From Streptomyces sp. NBC_01314 (GTDB taxonomy: Bacteria > Actinomycetota > Actinomycetes > Streptomycetales > Streptomycetaceae), in NCBI RefSeq assembly GCF_041435215.1, contig NZ_CP108394.1:2294001-2358000 (forward strand): a stretch of 64,000 nt of DNA, given 5' to 3'. The position numbers and the translations under genes were made by a program. The notes below the pieces were generated by a model that made no database searches, had not been told where the DNA came from, and saw only the letters and a list, made by a program, of their open reading frames with translations. Numbering within the stretch: the first letter of the stretch is position 1; each line of letters opens with the position of its first letter. Below, piece by piece: positions 1 through 9,053 of this stretch.

Positions 1-55
1 CCGTACCCGCCGAGCGGCAGGACCGCCTGGGCCGAGATCGACAGCCCCGAAGTGA

Positions 56-406
56 GGACCGCCCCAGCAATCGGATGAGCTGGGCCGGGAGCTGACGCGG
101 GCCTACGGCTGGGGTCCCCGGTACGTCGTGGAGTGCGAGACCGCGGCGCGCGTGCGTCCGCCGCGCCGGATCATGGAGCGGGCCGTCGAGGCCTATCGGG
201 CCGGGCGCATCGGGGTGCGGGCCGTCGCCATCGCGGCCCTGAGCGGCGCCGATTCGCGTGCAACCGAGCGGGAACTCGACGAGGCCGGCATCCGGCCGCC
301 CCAGGCCCCGCCGTCGGGGCGTGTCGACGTACGGGCCCTTATCGTCCGGCGCGACGAGCCGCGCCGGACCGCGAAGCCGCCCGAGGACGGACAGGAGTTG
401 CGGTAG
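56..406 (+). pseudogene. C-terminal fragment of an XRE/ImmA-IrrE-like protein
   Basis: The open frame begins just after an in-frame TGA at 53-55 and has no convincing start or ribosome binding site. Its stretch RPPRRIMERAVEAYRAGRIG followed by an Ala/Glu-rich helical end resembles, from memory, the C-terminal tail of Streptomyces XRE proteins carrying an IrrE-type metallopeptidase. The HTH and the HExxH peptidase core are absent. The simplest reading is the 3' remnant of a gene whose body was lost or lies outside the window in another frame. If so, it would be a lost regulator of the island downstream. The family assignment is weak. Confidence 0.35.
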
Positions 407-532
407 TGGCCGACTGAAGCACTCAACGGCCCAACCGAGGCGCCCAGTAGCAGCACCTTGGCGGGATCGCTCGACCGGCCCGGCACCCCCAGTGCGTACA
501 CAAATTCGGATCCTCGGAAATCACGCAAGCGC

Positions 533-563
533 GTTGACGGCGCTAACAAGCTACCGCCATGCT
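533..563 (+). promoter_or_regulatory. Promoter with GTTGAC inverted-repeat operator, upstream of the two-gene membrane module
   Basis: A -35-like TTGACG (534-539) and a -10-like CATGCT (558-563) are separated by 18 bases. The -35 is embedded in an imperfect inverted repeat GTTGACGGCGCTAAC (533-547). About 30 bases here are nearly identical to 5890-5922, including the shared AACAAGCT and CCGCCATGCT blocks, so a common regulator is likely. The 407-682 gap otherwise shows only a leader of about 110 bases with no recognisable structure. Confidence 0.5.
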
Positions 564-682
564 TGAAGCGCCAACAAGGCGCATCCATAGCACGCGTGGC
601 CCCTTCCGCCGCACCCAGCAACGGGGACAGACGGTTGAAGTTACTGGTTCGCCCAGGGTCATGGGGTACCAAGGGGGAGATC

Positions 683-1669
683 GTGCCATTCTTCATACCC
701 GTCCTGCTCATTGGTGTCGGGGTGGCGACCGGTGGTAGCGGGGCCATCCTCGGCGGCAAAGGCTTCCACGACCTGAAGCGTTCGAGGGACCGGCTCAAGG
801 AGGCGGGCCAGGGCTACGAGCGACGCCGAGCCCAGACCGAGGACGCACTGGCGGCGACGAACACTGCCCTTGAGGCACTGGGGGAGCAGCAGAGACAGGC
901 GTTCACCGACGTCGTCGTACGCATGGGCGACTTCCTGCGTCGCCACGAGCGACAGGTGCGCGAGAGCGAGCGGCTGCTGGTGGAGGGCGTCGACGCCACC
1001 ATGACCAAGATGCCCGGGCTTCGCGGCCTCGATGTCGACGCGGTGGCATGGATCGGCGGGGCTCTCGGATCCGCGGCGGCGGGAGCGGGCGCGGGCGCTG
1101 GGATCACGGCGGCAGCGAGCAGCTTCGGAGTCGCGAGCACCGGAGTGGCGATCTCCGGCCTGACGGGTGCCGCGGCCGAGAGTGCGGCCCTCGCCTTCCT
1201 GGGCGGTGGGTCGCTTGCATCGGGTGGCGGCGGGATGGCCCTGGGAGCCACGGCGCTCAACTTCGTCACCATCGGTCCCGCGCTGCTTGTCGGTGGCCTG
1301 GTCGTCAAGGGTCAAGGCACGAAGGCGATCACCCGGGCGAGAGAGTTCGAGGCGCAGATCGCCGTGGCAATGGCTGAGCTTGACGAGACGGACGCCCGTC
1401 TGAAGGGCGTCGACGCCCGCGCCGCGGAGCTGCGCGGGCTTCTCACGGACCTCACCTTCCGAGCGCTCGACGCGCTGGAGCTTCTGGAGTCCGAGCCGTT
1501 CGATCCGCCGAGGCACGCCGCGCGCTTCCAGCGGGCCATGACACTGACCATGGCGGTCCGCGACGTGGCAGCGACTCCGATTGTCGACAGTGAAGGCAAG
1601 CTGGACGAGCGCAGCGCAAACCTCACCATCAGGTACAGACCCTTGACCGAGGAGACTCAGGATGACTGA
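683..1669 (+). CDS. Membrane/coiled-coil protein with a Gly/Ala hydrophobic core
   Basis: I do not recognise the family. The GTG start at 683 is chosen because GGGGGAG lies just upstream and the protein then opens with a hydrophobic segment (residues 3-24, FFIPVLLIGVGVATGG). A charged coiled coil (about 30-115) follows, then about 95 small and hydrophobic residues (about 120-215) rich in glycine-zipper patterns such as GSAAAGAGAGAG, then a second coiled coil (about 230-275) and a polar tail. Helical arms around a hydrophobic insert is the layout of alpha-helical pore formers, but no homology is claimed. It overlaps the next gene by 8 bases, so the two are probably cotranslated. Length is 328 residues. 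Confidence 0.7.
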   Translation: MPFFIPVLLIGVGVATGGSGAILGGKGFHDLKRSRDRLKEAGQGYERRRAQTEDALAATNTALEALGEQQRQAFTDVVVRMGDFLRRHERQVRESERLLVEGVDATMTKMPGLRGLDVDAVAWIGGALGSAAAGAGAGAGITAAASSFGVASTGVAISGLTGAAAESAALAFLGGGSLASGGGGMALGATALNFVTIGPALLVGGLVVKGQGTKAITRAREFEAQIAVAMAELDETDARLKGVDARAAELRGLLTDLTFRALDALELLESEPFDPPRHAARFQRAMTLTMAVRDVAATPIVDSEGKLDERSANLTIRYRPLTEETQDD

Positions 1670-2093
1670 CCGGCCCAAGGTGCATGTAGGCAAGGTCGTC
1701 AACGCGGCCAAGGGCTCCGTTCGGGCGATGGACGGCTTCGCTGCGTTGAACCAGATTGTCGATGCCACCCGAGAGTGCATCCACATTCACGAGGTTGAGA
1801 GCACCAAGAGAGCCCGGCTGGAGGCCTACGAAGCCACGGAAGTCGCTCGGATCCGGGCCGCTGAAGCCATCCTCAAGGACTACTTCGCACAGGCATTCGC
1901 GGAACGACGCAACATCTACGAGGAGATGTTCACCCGGCTGGACAGGGCACTCGACGAGGGGAACGGCGAAGTGCTGCAGACCGTCGTGCGGGGGATCGTC
2001 GACATCGCCAAGAGCTCGCCGCTCGCAGACATCGGAGACCTCTCGCAGGTCCGGGCGGCACTGGACGACCCGGATCAAGTATGGGAGCTCTGA
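1662..2093 (+). CDS. Small helical partner protein of unknown function
   Basis: The family is not recognised. The protein has 143 residues, is strongly charged and is predicted to be almost wholly helical (ARLEAYEATEVARIRAAEAI near residues 50-70), with no membrane segment. Its ATG lies inside the last codons of the upstream membrane protein and is preceded by GGAGACTCAGG, so the pair should be made together. Partner, chaperone or immunity-like control of the membrane protein are the obvious hypotheses, and none is proven. A perfect 10-bp inverted repeat follows the stop, ending the transcription unit before the McrBC pair. Confidence 0.7.
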   Translation: MTDRPKVHVGKVVNAAKGSVRAMDGFAALNQIVDATRECIHIHEVESTKRARLEAYEATEVARIRAAEAILKDYFAQAFAERRNIYEEMFTRLDRALDEGNGEVLQTVVRGIVDIAKSSPLADIGDLSQVRAALDDPDQVWEL

Positions 2094-2116
2094 CCGCGAC
2101 GCGTTGAGAAATGACA

Positions 2117-2149
2117 CCGCTGCCGGGACACGAGCCGTTCCGGCAGCGG
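2117..2149 (+). terminator. Hairpin after the membrane module
   Basis: CCGCTGCCGG at 2117-2126 is repeated inverted at 2140-2149, with a 13-base loop. There is no T tract, as is common for Streptomyces terminators. The rest of the interval up to 2391 shows no gene and no clear promoter. Confidence 0.5.
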
Positions 2150-2391
2150 CGCAGGCCTCCAGGTACGTACGCGCGTGTTCAAGGCCCTGTCTGAAGGAGT
2201 CCTGACCTAGGTCGCAGACGATCCCCGGAATACCGAGTACCGGTGACTCGTCGTCGGCTGAGGGGCGTTGATCCTGCGGCAACTTCCTTCAGTGCGTACC
2301 TGCAGTGTTTCCCTGCCAGCCACCTGAGTCGCACGCCGGAAGTTGCCCAACTTCGCCGGGCGATGGGAACGCCACGTCGCGCTCCGGCATC

Positions 2392-4512
2392 ATGGCCCCC
2401 ATGACAGACGGGGTGGATCTGCGCACAGCGGCAGCCGAGTTCGACCGGACCGCCGTGGCGGACACCGAGGCGGCCGCCGAGGACGAGCGCAAGCAGGTGC
2501 TGTCCCAGTTCCCGCTGGAGAAGTGGGCGGAGCTGCCGCTGGAGCGCTACGCCCTCGGGCAGGCCGCGCCGCCCGGCTCGGCGCCGACGTACTGCCGGCT
2601 GCTGGAGTTCCTCACCCCGAGTCTTGGCAGCATCAGGGGCGGCAGTGCCGCGAAGCACATCATGTACCACCACAACTCCGGCGAATGGCGGCTGGCCGCT
2701 CCGCTGAGGGGTATGGGCCCGCAGGACGCCTGGGCGGAACTGCGCGGACAGTTCGTCCGGGCTTTCGACGCCGTCGGGGCAGGAGACTTCGAGGCGCTGG
2801 ACGACCTTGAAGTGCTGCGATACGGACCGACGTTGGTGACGAAGTCCCTGGCGACCTACTTCCCCCAGCGCTTCCTGCCAATCTACGCGGCCGAGCATCT
2901 GCGGACGTTCGTCAGGCTGCTCGGCGGCGAGGCGCAGGCCGGCGTCCCCGCCTCGCGCACGAACCGTCAACTGCGCGAACTCGTGCGGACCCGTGAGGAG
3001 TTCGAGGGCTGGACGGGACAGGAAGTGATGCGCTTCCTGTACAAGCACTTCAATCCCAGGCAACGCACCATCTGGAAGATCGCCCCCGGCGAGCGCGGCC
3101 GTCTGTGGGAGGAATGCCGGGAAGGCGAGTTCATCTGCGTCGGGTGGGACGAGCTCGGCGATCTCGGCCAGTATCAGAGCGACACGGAACTGAAGCAGGC
3201 CCTGGACGCGCACTGGCCGCGCAGCAGTGGCGGCAGCCTGACCCTCGCCCGCCGGCTGCTGGCCTTCCGGGACCTGGAGGCGGGAGACCGGGTCGTCGCC
3301 AACCGCGGGATGGACGAGGTCCTGGCCACCGGCCGGGTCGACGGGAGCTACCGCTACGACCCGGACCGGCCGGAGTTCCACCACGTCGTCCCGGTGGCCT
3401 GGGACGTCTCCCACGCGCAGAAACTGTCGAAGCCCCAGCACGGGTGGCGGTCCACCTTCGCCAAGGTCGACCCGTCCCTCTTCGCCAGGTTCACCGCACA
3501 CAACGCCGACTCCGGCTCCGACTCCGTCCCGGGTACGGGCCAGGCACAGGCGGGCACGCCCGTCGCGCTGCCCGATGACGTGCAGGTCGTACTGGACGCG
3601 CTGGAGCGCAAGGGGCAGGTGATCCTGCATGGGCCGCCCGGTACGGGCAAGACCCGGCTCGCGCTTGCCGCCGCTCTCGCCCTGGACGGCCGCGCGGGCG
3701 TGCTCGGTGCCGACGCCGGCCAACGTGCCGAGGCGCAGGCCGAAATGCTGCACGGCGACCGTGTCCGCCTGGTCACCTTCCATCCCTCCTACGGCTACGA
3801 GGACTTCGTCGAGGGCTTCAAGCCGGACCTGAGCGCCACCGGCCCGGGGCTCACCCTCACCCTCACGGACGGCCTGTTCCACAATCTGTGCAGCCGGGCC
3901 GCCGAGGCCCATCCCGACCAGAAGTTTCTGCTGATCATCGACGAGATCAACCGCGGTGACCTGCCGCGGATCTTCGGTGAGTTGATCACGCTCCTCGAAC
4001 TCGACAAACGGAATCTTCCGGTCGCCCTGCCCGTCAGCAAGCGCCGCTTCTCCGTACCGCCGAACGTCCGGGTCATCGGCACGATGAACACCGCCGACCG
4101 AAGCATCAGCCACCTGGACGCCGCAGTTCGCCGCCGGTTCGCCTTCCTGCCCGTGGGCCCGGACCCGGACGTGGTCTCTGGGGCCGTGGGTCCCTTGGAC
4201 CTGGCCGCGTTCTTCGAGTCCCTCAATACCCGCATCGCCCGCCATCTCGACGCCGACCACCAGATCGGGCACGCCTACCTGCTGCGGGACGGTGAGCCGA
4301 TCGCCACCGAGGAGGATCTGGCCGCGGCCTTCCACTACGAGGTGATCCCGCTCCTGGAGGACTACTGCCTCGGCCGGGCGGACCTGTTGCACCGTATTCT
4401 CGGCGGCCTGGTCGACGCCGAGACCGGGCGTGCGCTCTTCATGCCCCCGCAGGATCTGGCAGACGCGCTGGCGACCGAGTTCACCAGCGGCGTTCCCGGC
4501 CCGGATGCCTGA
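2392..4512 (+). CDS. McrB-type AAA+ ATPase with EVE/PUA-like sensing region
   Basis: GTPase/ATPase motor of a McrBC-type modification-dependent restriction system. In the known family, McrB hexamers drive the McrC nuclease after recognising modified DNA. The C-terminal AAA+ module shows Walker A GPPGTGKT (about 414-421), Walker B LLIIDEINRGD (about 514), a GTMNTADRS sensor motif and an RRRFAF arginine finger. Residues about 225-365 (starting IWKIAPGERGRLWEEC) look like an EVE/PUA-type base-reading domain, and the N-terminal 220 residues are unassigned. The start is uncertain: ATG 2392 and ATG 2401 are both possible and neither has a strong ribosome binding site. The end overlaps the McrC-like gene by 8 bases. 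Length is 706 residues. Confidence 0.85.
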   Translation: MAPMTDGVDLRTAAAEFDRTAVADTEAAAEDERKQVLSQFPLEKWAELPLERYALGQAAPPGSAPTYCRLLEFLTPSLGSIRGGSAAKHIMYHHNSGEWRLAAPLRGMGPQDAWAELRGQFVRAFDAVGAGDFEALDDLEVLRYGPTLVTKSLATYFPQRFLPIYAAEHLRTFVRLLGGEAQAGVPASRTNRQLRELVRTREEFEGWTGQEVMRFLYKHFNPRQRTIWKIAPGERGRLWEECREGEFICVGWDELGDLGQYQSDTELKQALDAHWPRSSGGSLTLARRLLAFRDLEAGDRVVANRGMDEVLATGRVDGSYRYDPDRPEFHHVVPVAWDVSHAQKLSKPQHGWRSTFAKVDPSLFARFTAHNADSGSDSVPGTGQAQAGTPVALPDDVQVVLDALERKGQVILHGPPGTGKTRLALAAALALDGRAGVLGADAGQRAEAQAEMLHGDRVRLVTFHPSYGYEDFVEGFKPDLSATGPGLTLTLTDGLFHNLCSRAAEAHPDQKFLLIIDEINRGDLPRIFGELITLLELDKRNLPVALPVSKRRFSVPPNVRVIGTMNTADRSISHLDAAVRRRFAFLPVGPDPDVVSGAVGPLDLAAFFESLNTRIARHLDADHQIGHAYLLRDGEPIATEEDLAAAFHYEVIPLLEDYCLGRADLLHRILGGLVDAETGRALFMPPQDLADALATEFTSGVPGPDA

Positions 4513-5752
4513 CCGCACCCCGGTCCAGCTCGGCGAGTACGAGTCCGCCACGCTGGAACCCGATCAGCTCACTCCCCGGGACGTCGACCGCCTGCACGCC
4601 CTCCAGGCACGGGGCTGCCTCACCCTGACCGGGGAGCGCACCGGGTGGCGGCTCAAGGCCGACGCGACCGTCGGGGTCCTGGTCCTGGACCGTGTCCGCG
4701 TGGTCATCGCACCCAAGTTCGCCATTTCGGGAGAGCAACTCATGAGCTGGCTCGCCTACGCCCTGGGCACGCCCGTCCCGGCGACGGCCAGGCGGTGGGC
4801 CACCGGGCCCGACGGTTACGCCGACCTGGTCGCCGCCGCCCTGCTCGAACAGTGCGAGCGGCTGCTGCGGGAGGGACTGCGCCGGGACTACGTACGCCGC
4901 CGGAGCGTCGAACCGGTGCTGCGGGGACGCCTGGACGTCGCCGCCCAGGCCACCCGCCGCTACGGGCAACTGGACCAGCTGCACGTCCGTACCTTCGACC
5001 GGGAGGCGGACATCTGGGACAACCGCGTCCTGGGGAGCGCCCTGAGGGCGGCGCTCAGCCTGACCGCCACTCCCTACCTTGCGCGCGCCCTGCACGGCGC
5101 CGCCGGCGCCTTCCCGCAGACCCCGACCCCGGCCGTGGCGCTCCGCGCTCTGGACCGCACCCAATACACCCGCCTGAACGCCCGCTACCGGCCCGCCCAC
5201 ACCTGGGCCCGCCTGCTGCTGCGCGGTGGCGGCGTGACCGACCTGCTCACCGACCACGGCACCACGGCGGACGGTCTCCTGCTCGCCATGCCCGCGCTCT
5301 GGGAAGCCGTCGTCCGCCGTCTCGGCACCGAGGCCGTCGGCCCGCACGGCGGCCACGCCGTATCCGGCGGAAGCGGCGTCGGCATCACGGTCCGCGGAGA
5401 CCTGGGCAACGCCTCGACCTTCCGGCCCGATCTCCTGCTCAGCCTTCCAGGACTTCCAGGACACGACACGGCACATCGCATGCTGATTCCCGTGGACGCC
5501 AAGTACAAGCGCTACGACCGCCACGGCGTGAGCGCGGCCGATGTCCACCAACTCCTCACCTACGGCAGCGGCTACGCTTCCACCGACGCTCCGATGGCCG
5601 TCATCGTCCATCCCCAGCTGGGCAGTCACGCCCACCGAACCCTCCAGGTGCGCGGCCCCAAGGGCCTGTTGGGCATCATCCACGTCCTCGGCGTCGACAC
5701 CCTCAGCACGCCCGAGCAGGCGATGGCGTGGATCGGCTCAGTACTGCACTGA
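4505..5752 (+). CDS. McrC-type PD-(D/E)XK nuclease subunit
   Basis: Nuclease partner of the preceding McrB-like motor. The N-terminal half resembles McrC proteins (VVIAPKFAISGEQLMSWLAY), with a middle LRGRLDVAAQA segment typical of the family. The C-terminal PD-(D/E)XK centre is visible as FRPDLLL (Asp about 309) and VDAKYK (about 330-335). ATG 4505 overlaps the motor gene's stop, indicating translational coupling and fixed stoichiometry. At 415 residues it is close to the usual McrC length with no sign of damage. The target modification cannot be read from the sequence. Confidence 0.85.
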   Translation: MPDRTPVQLGEYESATLEPDQLTPRDVDRLHALQARGCLTLTGERTGWRLKADATVGVLVLDRVRVVIAPKFAISGEQLMSWLAYALGTPVPATARRWATGPDGYADLVAAALLEQCERLLREGLRRDYVRRRSVEPVLRGRLDVAAQATRRYGQLDQLHVRTFDREADIWDNRVLGSALRAALSLTATPYLARALHGAAGAFPQTPTPAVALRALDRTQYTRLNARYRPAHTWARLLLRGGGVTDLLTDHGTTADGLLLAMPALWEAVVRRLGTEAVGPHGGHAVSGGSGVGITVRGDLGNASTFRPDLLLSLPGLPGHDTAHRMLIPVDAKYKRYDRHGVSAADVHQLLTYGSGYASTDAPMAVIVHPQLGSHAHRTLQVRGPKGLLGIIHVLGVDTLSTPEQAMAWIGSVLH

Positions 5753-5889
5753 CCATCACACGCCGCCCGGTCGGCGAGGTTCCTACGACAGTCGGCTCGG
5801 TGGATCGGGCAGCCTGGCACATCTCCGTTCCGCGCTGGACACCCGAACGGGTGTACACGCATATGATGGCAGCGACTTCATAGATGCCT

Positions 5890-5919
5890 GTTGACGTTGC
5901 TAACAAGCTCCGCCATGCT
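5890..5919 (+). promoter_or_regulatory. Promoter with GTTGAC inverted-repeat operator, second copy
   Basis: TTGACG at 5891-5896 and CATGCT at 5914-5919 with 17-base spacing form a housekeeping-type promoter overlapped by the inverted repeat GTTGACGTTGCTAAC (5890-5904). It is nearly the same sequence as 533-563, with one base deleted in the spacer. It should drive the PASTA-like and CoiA-like genes. Confidence 0.5.
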
Positions 5920-6046
5920 CGGATTGGCAACGGCCCATCGTCCCCTCGCTTCGCCTTGGGCGCGCCCGCCGCAACCATCCAGAGCCCAAGGAATCCGAGC
6001 CCGGACCGGGCCCAGCCCAGTCCGTACCCGAGGAGCACAGCGCCAC

Positions 6047-7138
6047 GTGAACCCTTACAACACCCCTTTCTTGCCGCGCCCTTGGTGGAAGACCACCCCC
6101 GCTGTACTCGGGCTCCTCGCTCTTGTCGCCCTGCTCGGCGCGTTCAGCTTCGGGCTCGGCCTCGTCGTGATGATCGCCGCTATGGTGGCGGTGTGGGTGC
6201 TGCCGCCTTGGCGCCGGTTCGCCAAGATCGGCGCGACGTTCGGAGCCTTCCTTCTACTGACGGTCGGCGCGGGCCTGGGCGGGCAGCTCGACGAGAGCGG
6301 CACGCAACAACCCGACGCAAAGACACGCGAAGACAGCAAAGTAAGCGCCGAGGCCACGTCGTCCCCGACTCCCGCGAAGGTCGTCAAGGCCGCCGACTAC
6401 ATCGGCAAGCCACTTGACGAGGCGGAGAAGCTGGCTCGCTCCGCAGGCTTCACCAATGGTCACCACGACGCGGCCGAGGACGACCGCTCGATCATCATGC
6501 GGTCCGGATGGACGGTGTGCTTCCAGGAGGCCGACACGGCCGCGAAGAGCATCGACTTCGCGGCCGTCAAGAGCGATGAACCGTGCCCCAAGAAGGACGG
6601 CGGCCCACTCCCGTGGTCGAAGATGCCGGACGTCGTCGGCGCCACCTACAACACAGCGACCAAGGACCTGAAGCAGGCCGGCATCGACCTCGACAGCATC
6701 ACGCTCGACGACGTCTACCTCGACATCGACACACCCACCGCTGAGGAGGCCGCCGAGGACGGCGACGAGTGGCGGGTGTGCTTCCAGTCCCCGGACAAGG
6801 GAATTAAGGTCACCTCCACCACCACGGTCAGCCTCGACCTGGGCCGGTGGACCGACGCTGACCTCGTCCAGGACTGCCCGAAGGCGAAGGACACGACCTA
6901 CAAGATCCCGGCCAACGATCCCGACTACGAGAGCGACAACAGCACCAGCGAAGACGACGGTTCGGCAGGCGGCGGCTCCTCGGCCTCGTCCGGCGGCTCC
7001 ACCGGCGGCGGCAGCGTCGGCACCGTCCACCCCGGCTCGTTCTGTTCTCCGCAGGGAGCCACCGGCGTCACCAAGGCGGGAACGCCCATGGTCTGCGGCC
7101 CCGGCTCCGACGGCCGCAACCGCTGGCGCTCGTCCTGA
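6047..7138 (+). CDS. Membrane protein with PASTA-like repeats and Cys-containing C-terminal module
   Basis: Three hydrophobic segments lie near residues 17-36, 37-53 and 60-78. A Ser/Thr-rich linker and two PASTA-like units follow (about 108-180, ADYIGKPLDEAEKLARSAGF; and about 190-290, MPDVVGATYNTATKDLKQAG), each carrying a WxVCFQ motif. After a Gly/Ser linker comes a 40-residue module with GSFCSPQGATGV and GSDGRNRWRSS, an ending I have seen on other Streptomyces surface proteins. PASTA units classically bind muropeptides or beta-lactams, but no kinase domain is present. GTG 6047 is chosen for its AGGAG upstream and for the hydrophobic start. It lies 34 bases before the CoiA-like gene. Length is 363 residues. 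Confidence 0.65.
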   Translation: MNPYNTPFLPRPWWKTTPAVLGLLALVALLGAFSFGLGLVVMIAAMVAVWVLPPWRRFAKIGATFGAFLLLTVGAGLGGQLDESGTQQPDAKTREDSKVSAEATSSPTPAKVVKAADYIGKPLDEAEKLARSAGFTNGHHDAAEDDRSIIMRSGWTVCFQEADTAAKSIDFAAVKSDEPCPKKDGGPLPWSKMPDVVGATYNTATKDLKQAGIDLDSITLDDVYLDIDTPTAEEAAEDGDEWRVCFQSPDKGIKVTSTTTVSLDLGRWTDADLVQDCPKAKDTTYKIPANDPDYESDNSTSEDDGSAGGGSSASSGGSTGGGSVGTVHPGSFCSPQGATGVTKAGTPMVCGPGSDGRNRWRSS

Positions 7139-7172
7139 CCCCACACGACTCCACAATCACCCGGGGGGCCAA

Positions 7173-8858
7173 ATGCCGTACGTAGAGGAAGACACCCGCA
7201 AGGTCCAGACGGCGGTCATAGGCAGGGCCGAGTCGGACTGGCCGGTGTTCCTGCCGTACGACCACGACGAGTTCGACCGGTTCATGCTGGGCCGCACCCG
7301 CGAGGACTTCTACTGCGGCACACTGCTCGGCGGCTGCGGCAAGAAACTCTCCGCGAAGCGGTACACCGACAAGAAATGCCACTTCGCCCACCGCCCACCC
7401 GTGCACTGCCGCCGTACCGAGACCGGCGAGGACAGCGCCGACCACCTCTACATCGGCCAGGCACTCCAGCGCTGGCTCCGGCGGCAAAGACACGACAACG
7501 TCAAGGTCGCCTACCTGGAGCCGGGCTCGGCCCACGGAGGGGCCGTCGAGGTGCGTTTCGGACCGGATCCCCGCCTCATCCGCGTCCAGTTGAACCGGCT
7601 GAACGATCGGGAGTGGCAGGCGACTCGCGCACAGTTCGCCGAGGCACACACGCATGTCCACTGGGCCTACGGACCCCACAGCGGACTCGGACACCACGAG
7701 GTACAGGCCGCAGGACACGCGATCCGCTTCACCTGCCACACCGAAGACGGGAGTCGCGTGGTCCGCGTCGGGACACAGGACAAGGACCACACCATCCAGT
7801 GGACGACTCTCAACGAGTGTCGGCTGACGGACGAGGGGATCATCACGCCCCATCTCACCGACGATGCCGTCCGGCGCGACGCGGTGTCCTCGGTGGCCTT
7901 CCCTCTCGCTCCCGGCACTATCGCCTTCACCGCGGCGACCGAAGTCACCCGGCAGAACGATCTCACCCGCCGTCGGTACGAGGCCGACATCCAGCCCATC
8001 GGATCGGTCGTCGTCAGTGCACGGATCTCGCTCCCCCAGTCGTGCGAACCACCTCTCCCTTACCGACTCCACGTCATCGAGGGCACACCGCTTCTTCTCC
8101 CCCTGGCCGACTCGTCCCCTTCCGAACCGACTTGGCTCATACACGCCGAGGGATTCTCGTCGCTTCCGAACCCGGCAGATCCCCGTTGGCCGGACCTCCG
8201 CCCGGCACCACGCCCCGATACGGGCAAGCCCCAGGAAGCCAAGGCGTTCACCGTCGGCATCCCCAAGGTGGGTGGCGGGTACGGTTTCCTGACCCCGCAC
8301 GAGTACCGGCAGCTGAGCAGAACGCAGCGGCGCAGGTACTGGCAGAAGGTCAGACGACGCAGTGAGGCCGAATCCGGCGCTCACGTGCCCTCCTCCACGT
8401 CCTCCGCGTCGACGGTGCATGGTGGCAGTTGGGCCAAGCTGGGAGGCACCAGGGCAGCCGTGGTGAGGTCCGTCCGCGAGGCACTGATCTCGGCCGCACA
8501 CCGCCAGGTCTGCGTCGGTTGGCACACGCTCGCCAAAGCCGCCGGTCTGAAACCGAACGATCTCTCGGACAAGGCACGAGCCATGATTCTTGTGGCGATC
8601 GACCGTCCTTCCGGCCCCGACGGCGTCCTCCTCTCCGCGCTCGTGATCTCCTCGGAGCACACCCCCGTCCCGTACTTCGACGACCTCCTCAGACACCTCG
8701 GACGCCCTCACGGACTGCGGCCCATCGAACTCGGCCAGGTACGGAAGGCTGAACAAGCCCGCACCTTCGCGGCCTATCGGGACCGGGGTAACCGGACGGC
8801 AGATCCAATGCAGGCAGAGACAAGAGCACAAAGCGCAGACGGATCACGATCGGAGTAG
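7173..8858 (+). CDS. CoiA-like protein with Zn-ribbon and HFAH motif
   Basis: The N-terminal part has four spaced cysteines and the hallmark CHFAHRPP of CoiA-type competence/nuclease proteins (about residues 48-78: FYCGTL, GGCGKKL, KKCHFAH, VHCRRTE). It is followed by GEDSADHLYIGQAL, which parallels the ESxxH-type helix of that family, and by a strand resembling VEVRFGPDPRLIRVQ, where the nuclease core would be. The remaining 400 residues, including a helical C-terminal repeat unit, are unassigned. GGGGGG directly precedes the ATG. CoiA-like restriction-type nucleases occur in defence islands, and the context here fits. Whether the PD-(D/E)XK residues are complete is not clear. Length is 561 residues. 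Confidence 0.55.
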   Translation: MPYVEEDTRKVQTAVIGRAESDWPVFLPYDHDEFDRFMLGRTREDFYCGTLLGGCGKKLSAKRYTDKKCHFAHRPPVHCRRTETGEDSADHLYIGQALQRWLRRQRHDNVKVAYLEPGSAHGGAVEVRFGPDPRLIRVQLNRLNDREWQATRAQFAEAHTHVHWAYGPHSGLGHHEVQAAGHAIRFTCHTEDGSRVVRVGTQDKDHTIQWTTLNECRLTDEGIITPHLTDDAVRRDAVSSVAFPLAPGTIAFTAATEVTRQNDLTRRRYEADIQPIGSVVVSARISLPQSCEPPLPYRLHVIEGTPLLLPLADSSPSEPTWLIHAEGFSSLPNPADPRWPDLRPAPRPDTGKPQEAKAFTVGIPKVGGGYGFLTPHEYRQLSRTQRRRYWQKVRRRSEAESGAHVPSSTSSASTVHGGSWAKLGGTRAAVVRSVREALISAAHRQVCVGWHTLAKAAGLKPNDLSDKARAMILVAIDRPSGPDGVLLSALVISSEHTPVPYFDDLLRHLGRPHGLRPIELGQVRKAEQARTFAAYRDRGNRTADPMQAETRAQSADGSRSE

Positions 8859-9053
8859 CAGCAGCCGTGACCGTCGTGACGTTGTCCGGCGCGGCCGGAG
8901 CCATAACAGGTGTGTACTTCCTGGCCACCGGTCCCGCCGGGGCGACGGGCCCTACCGGACCGGAAAGATCACGTAAAGCACAGGAGACGACTGCCAGAGG
9001 GAGCCCCTACTGTTCTCGGTGGATCTTCTGGTTTGGGGGGGGAAGTGCTGGCG

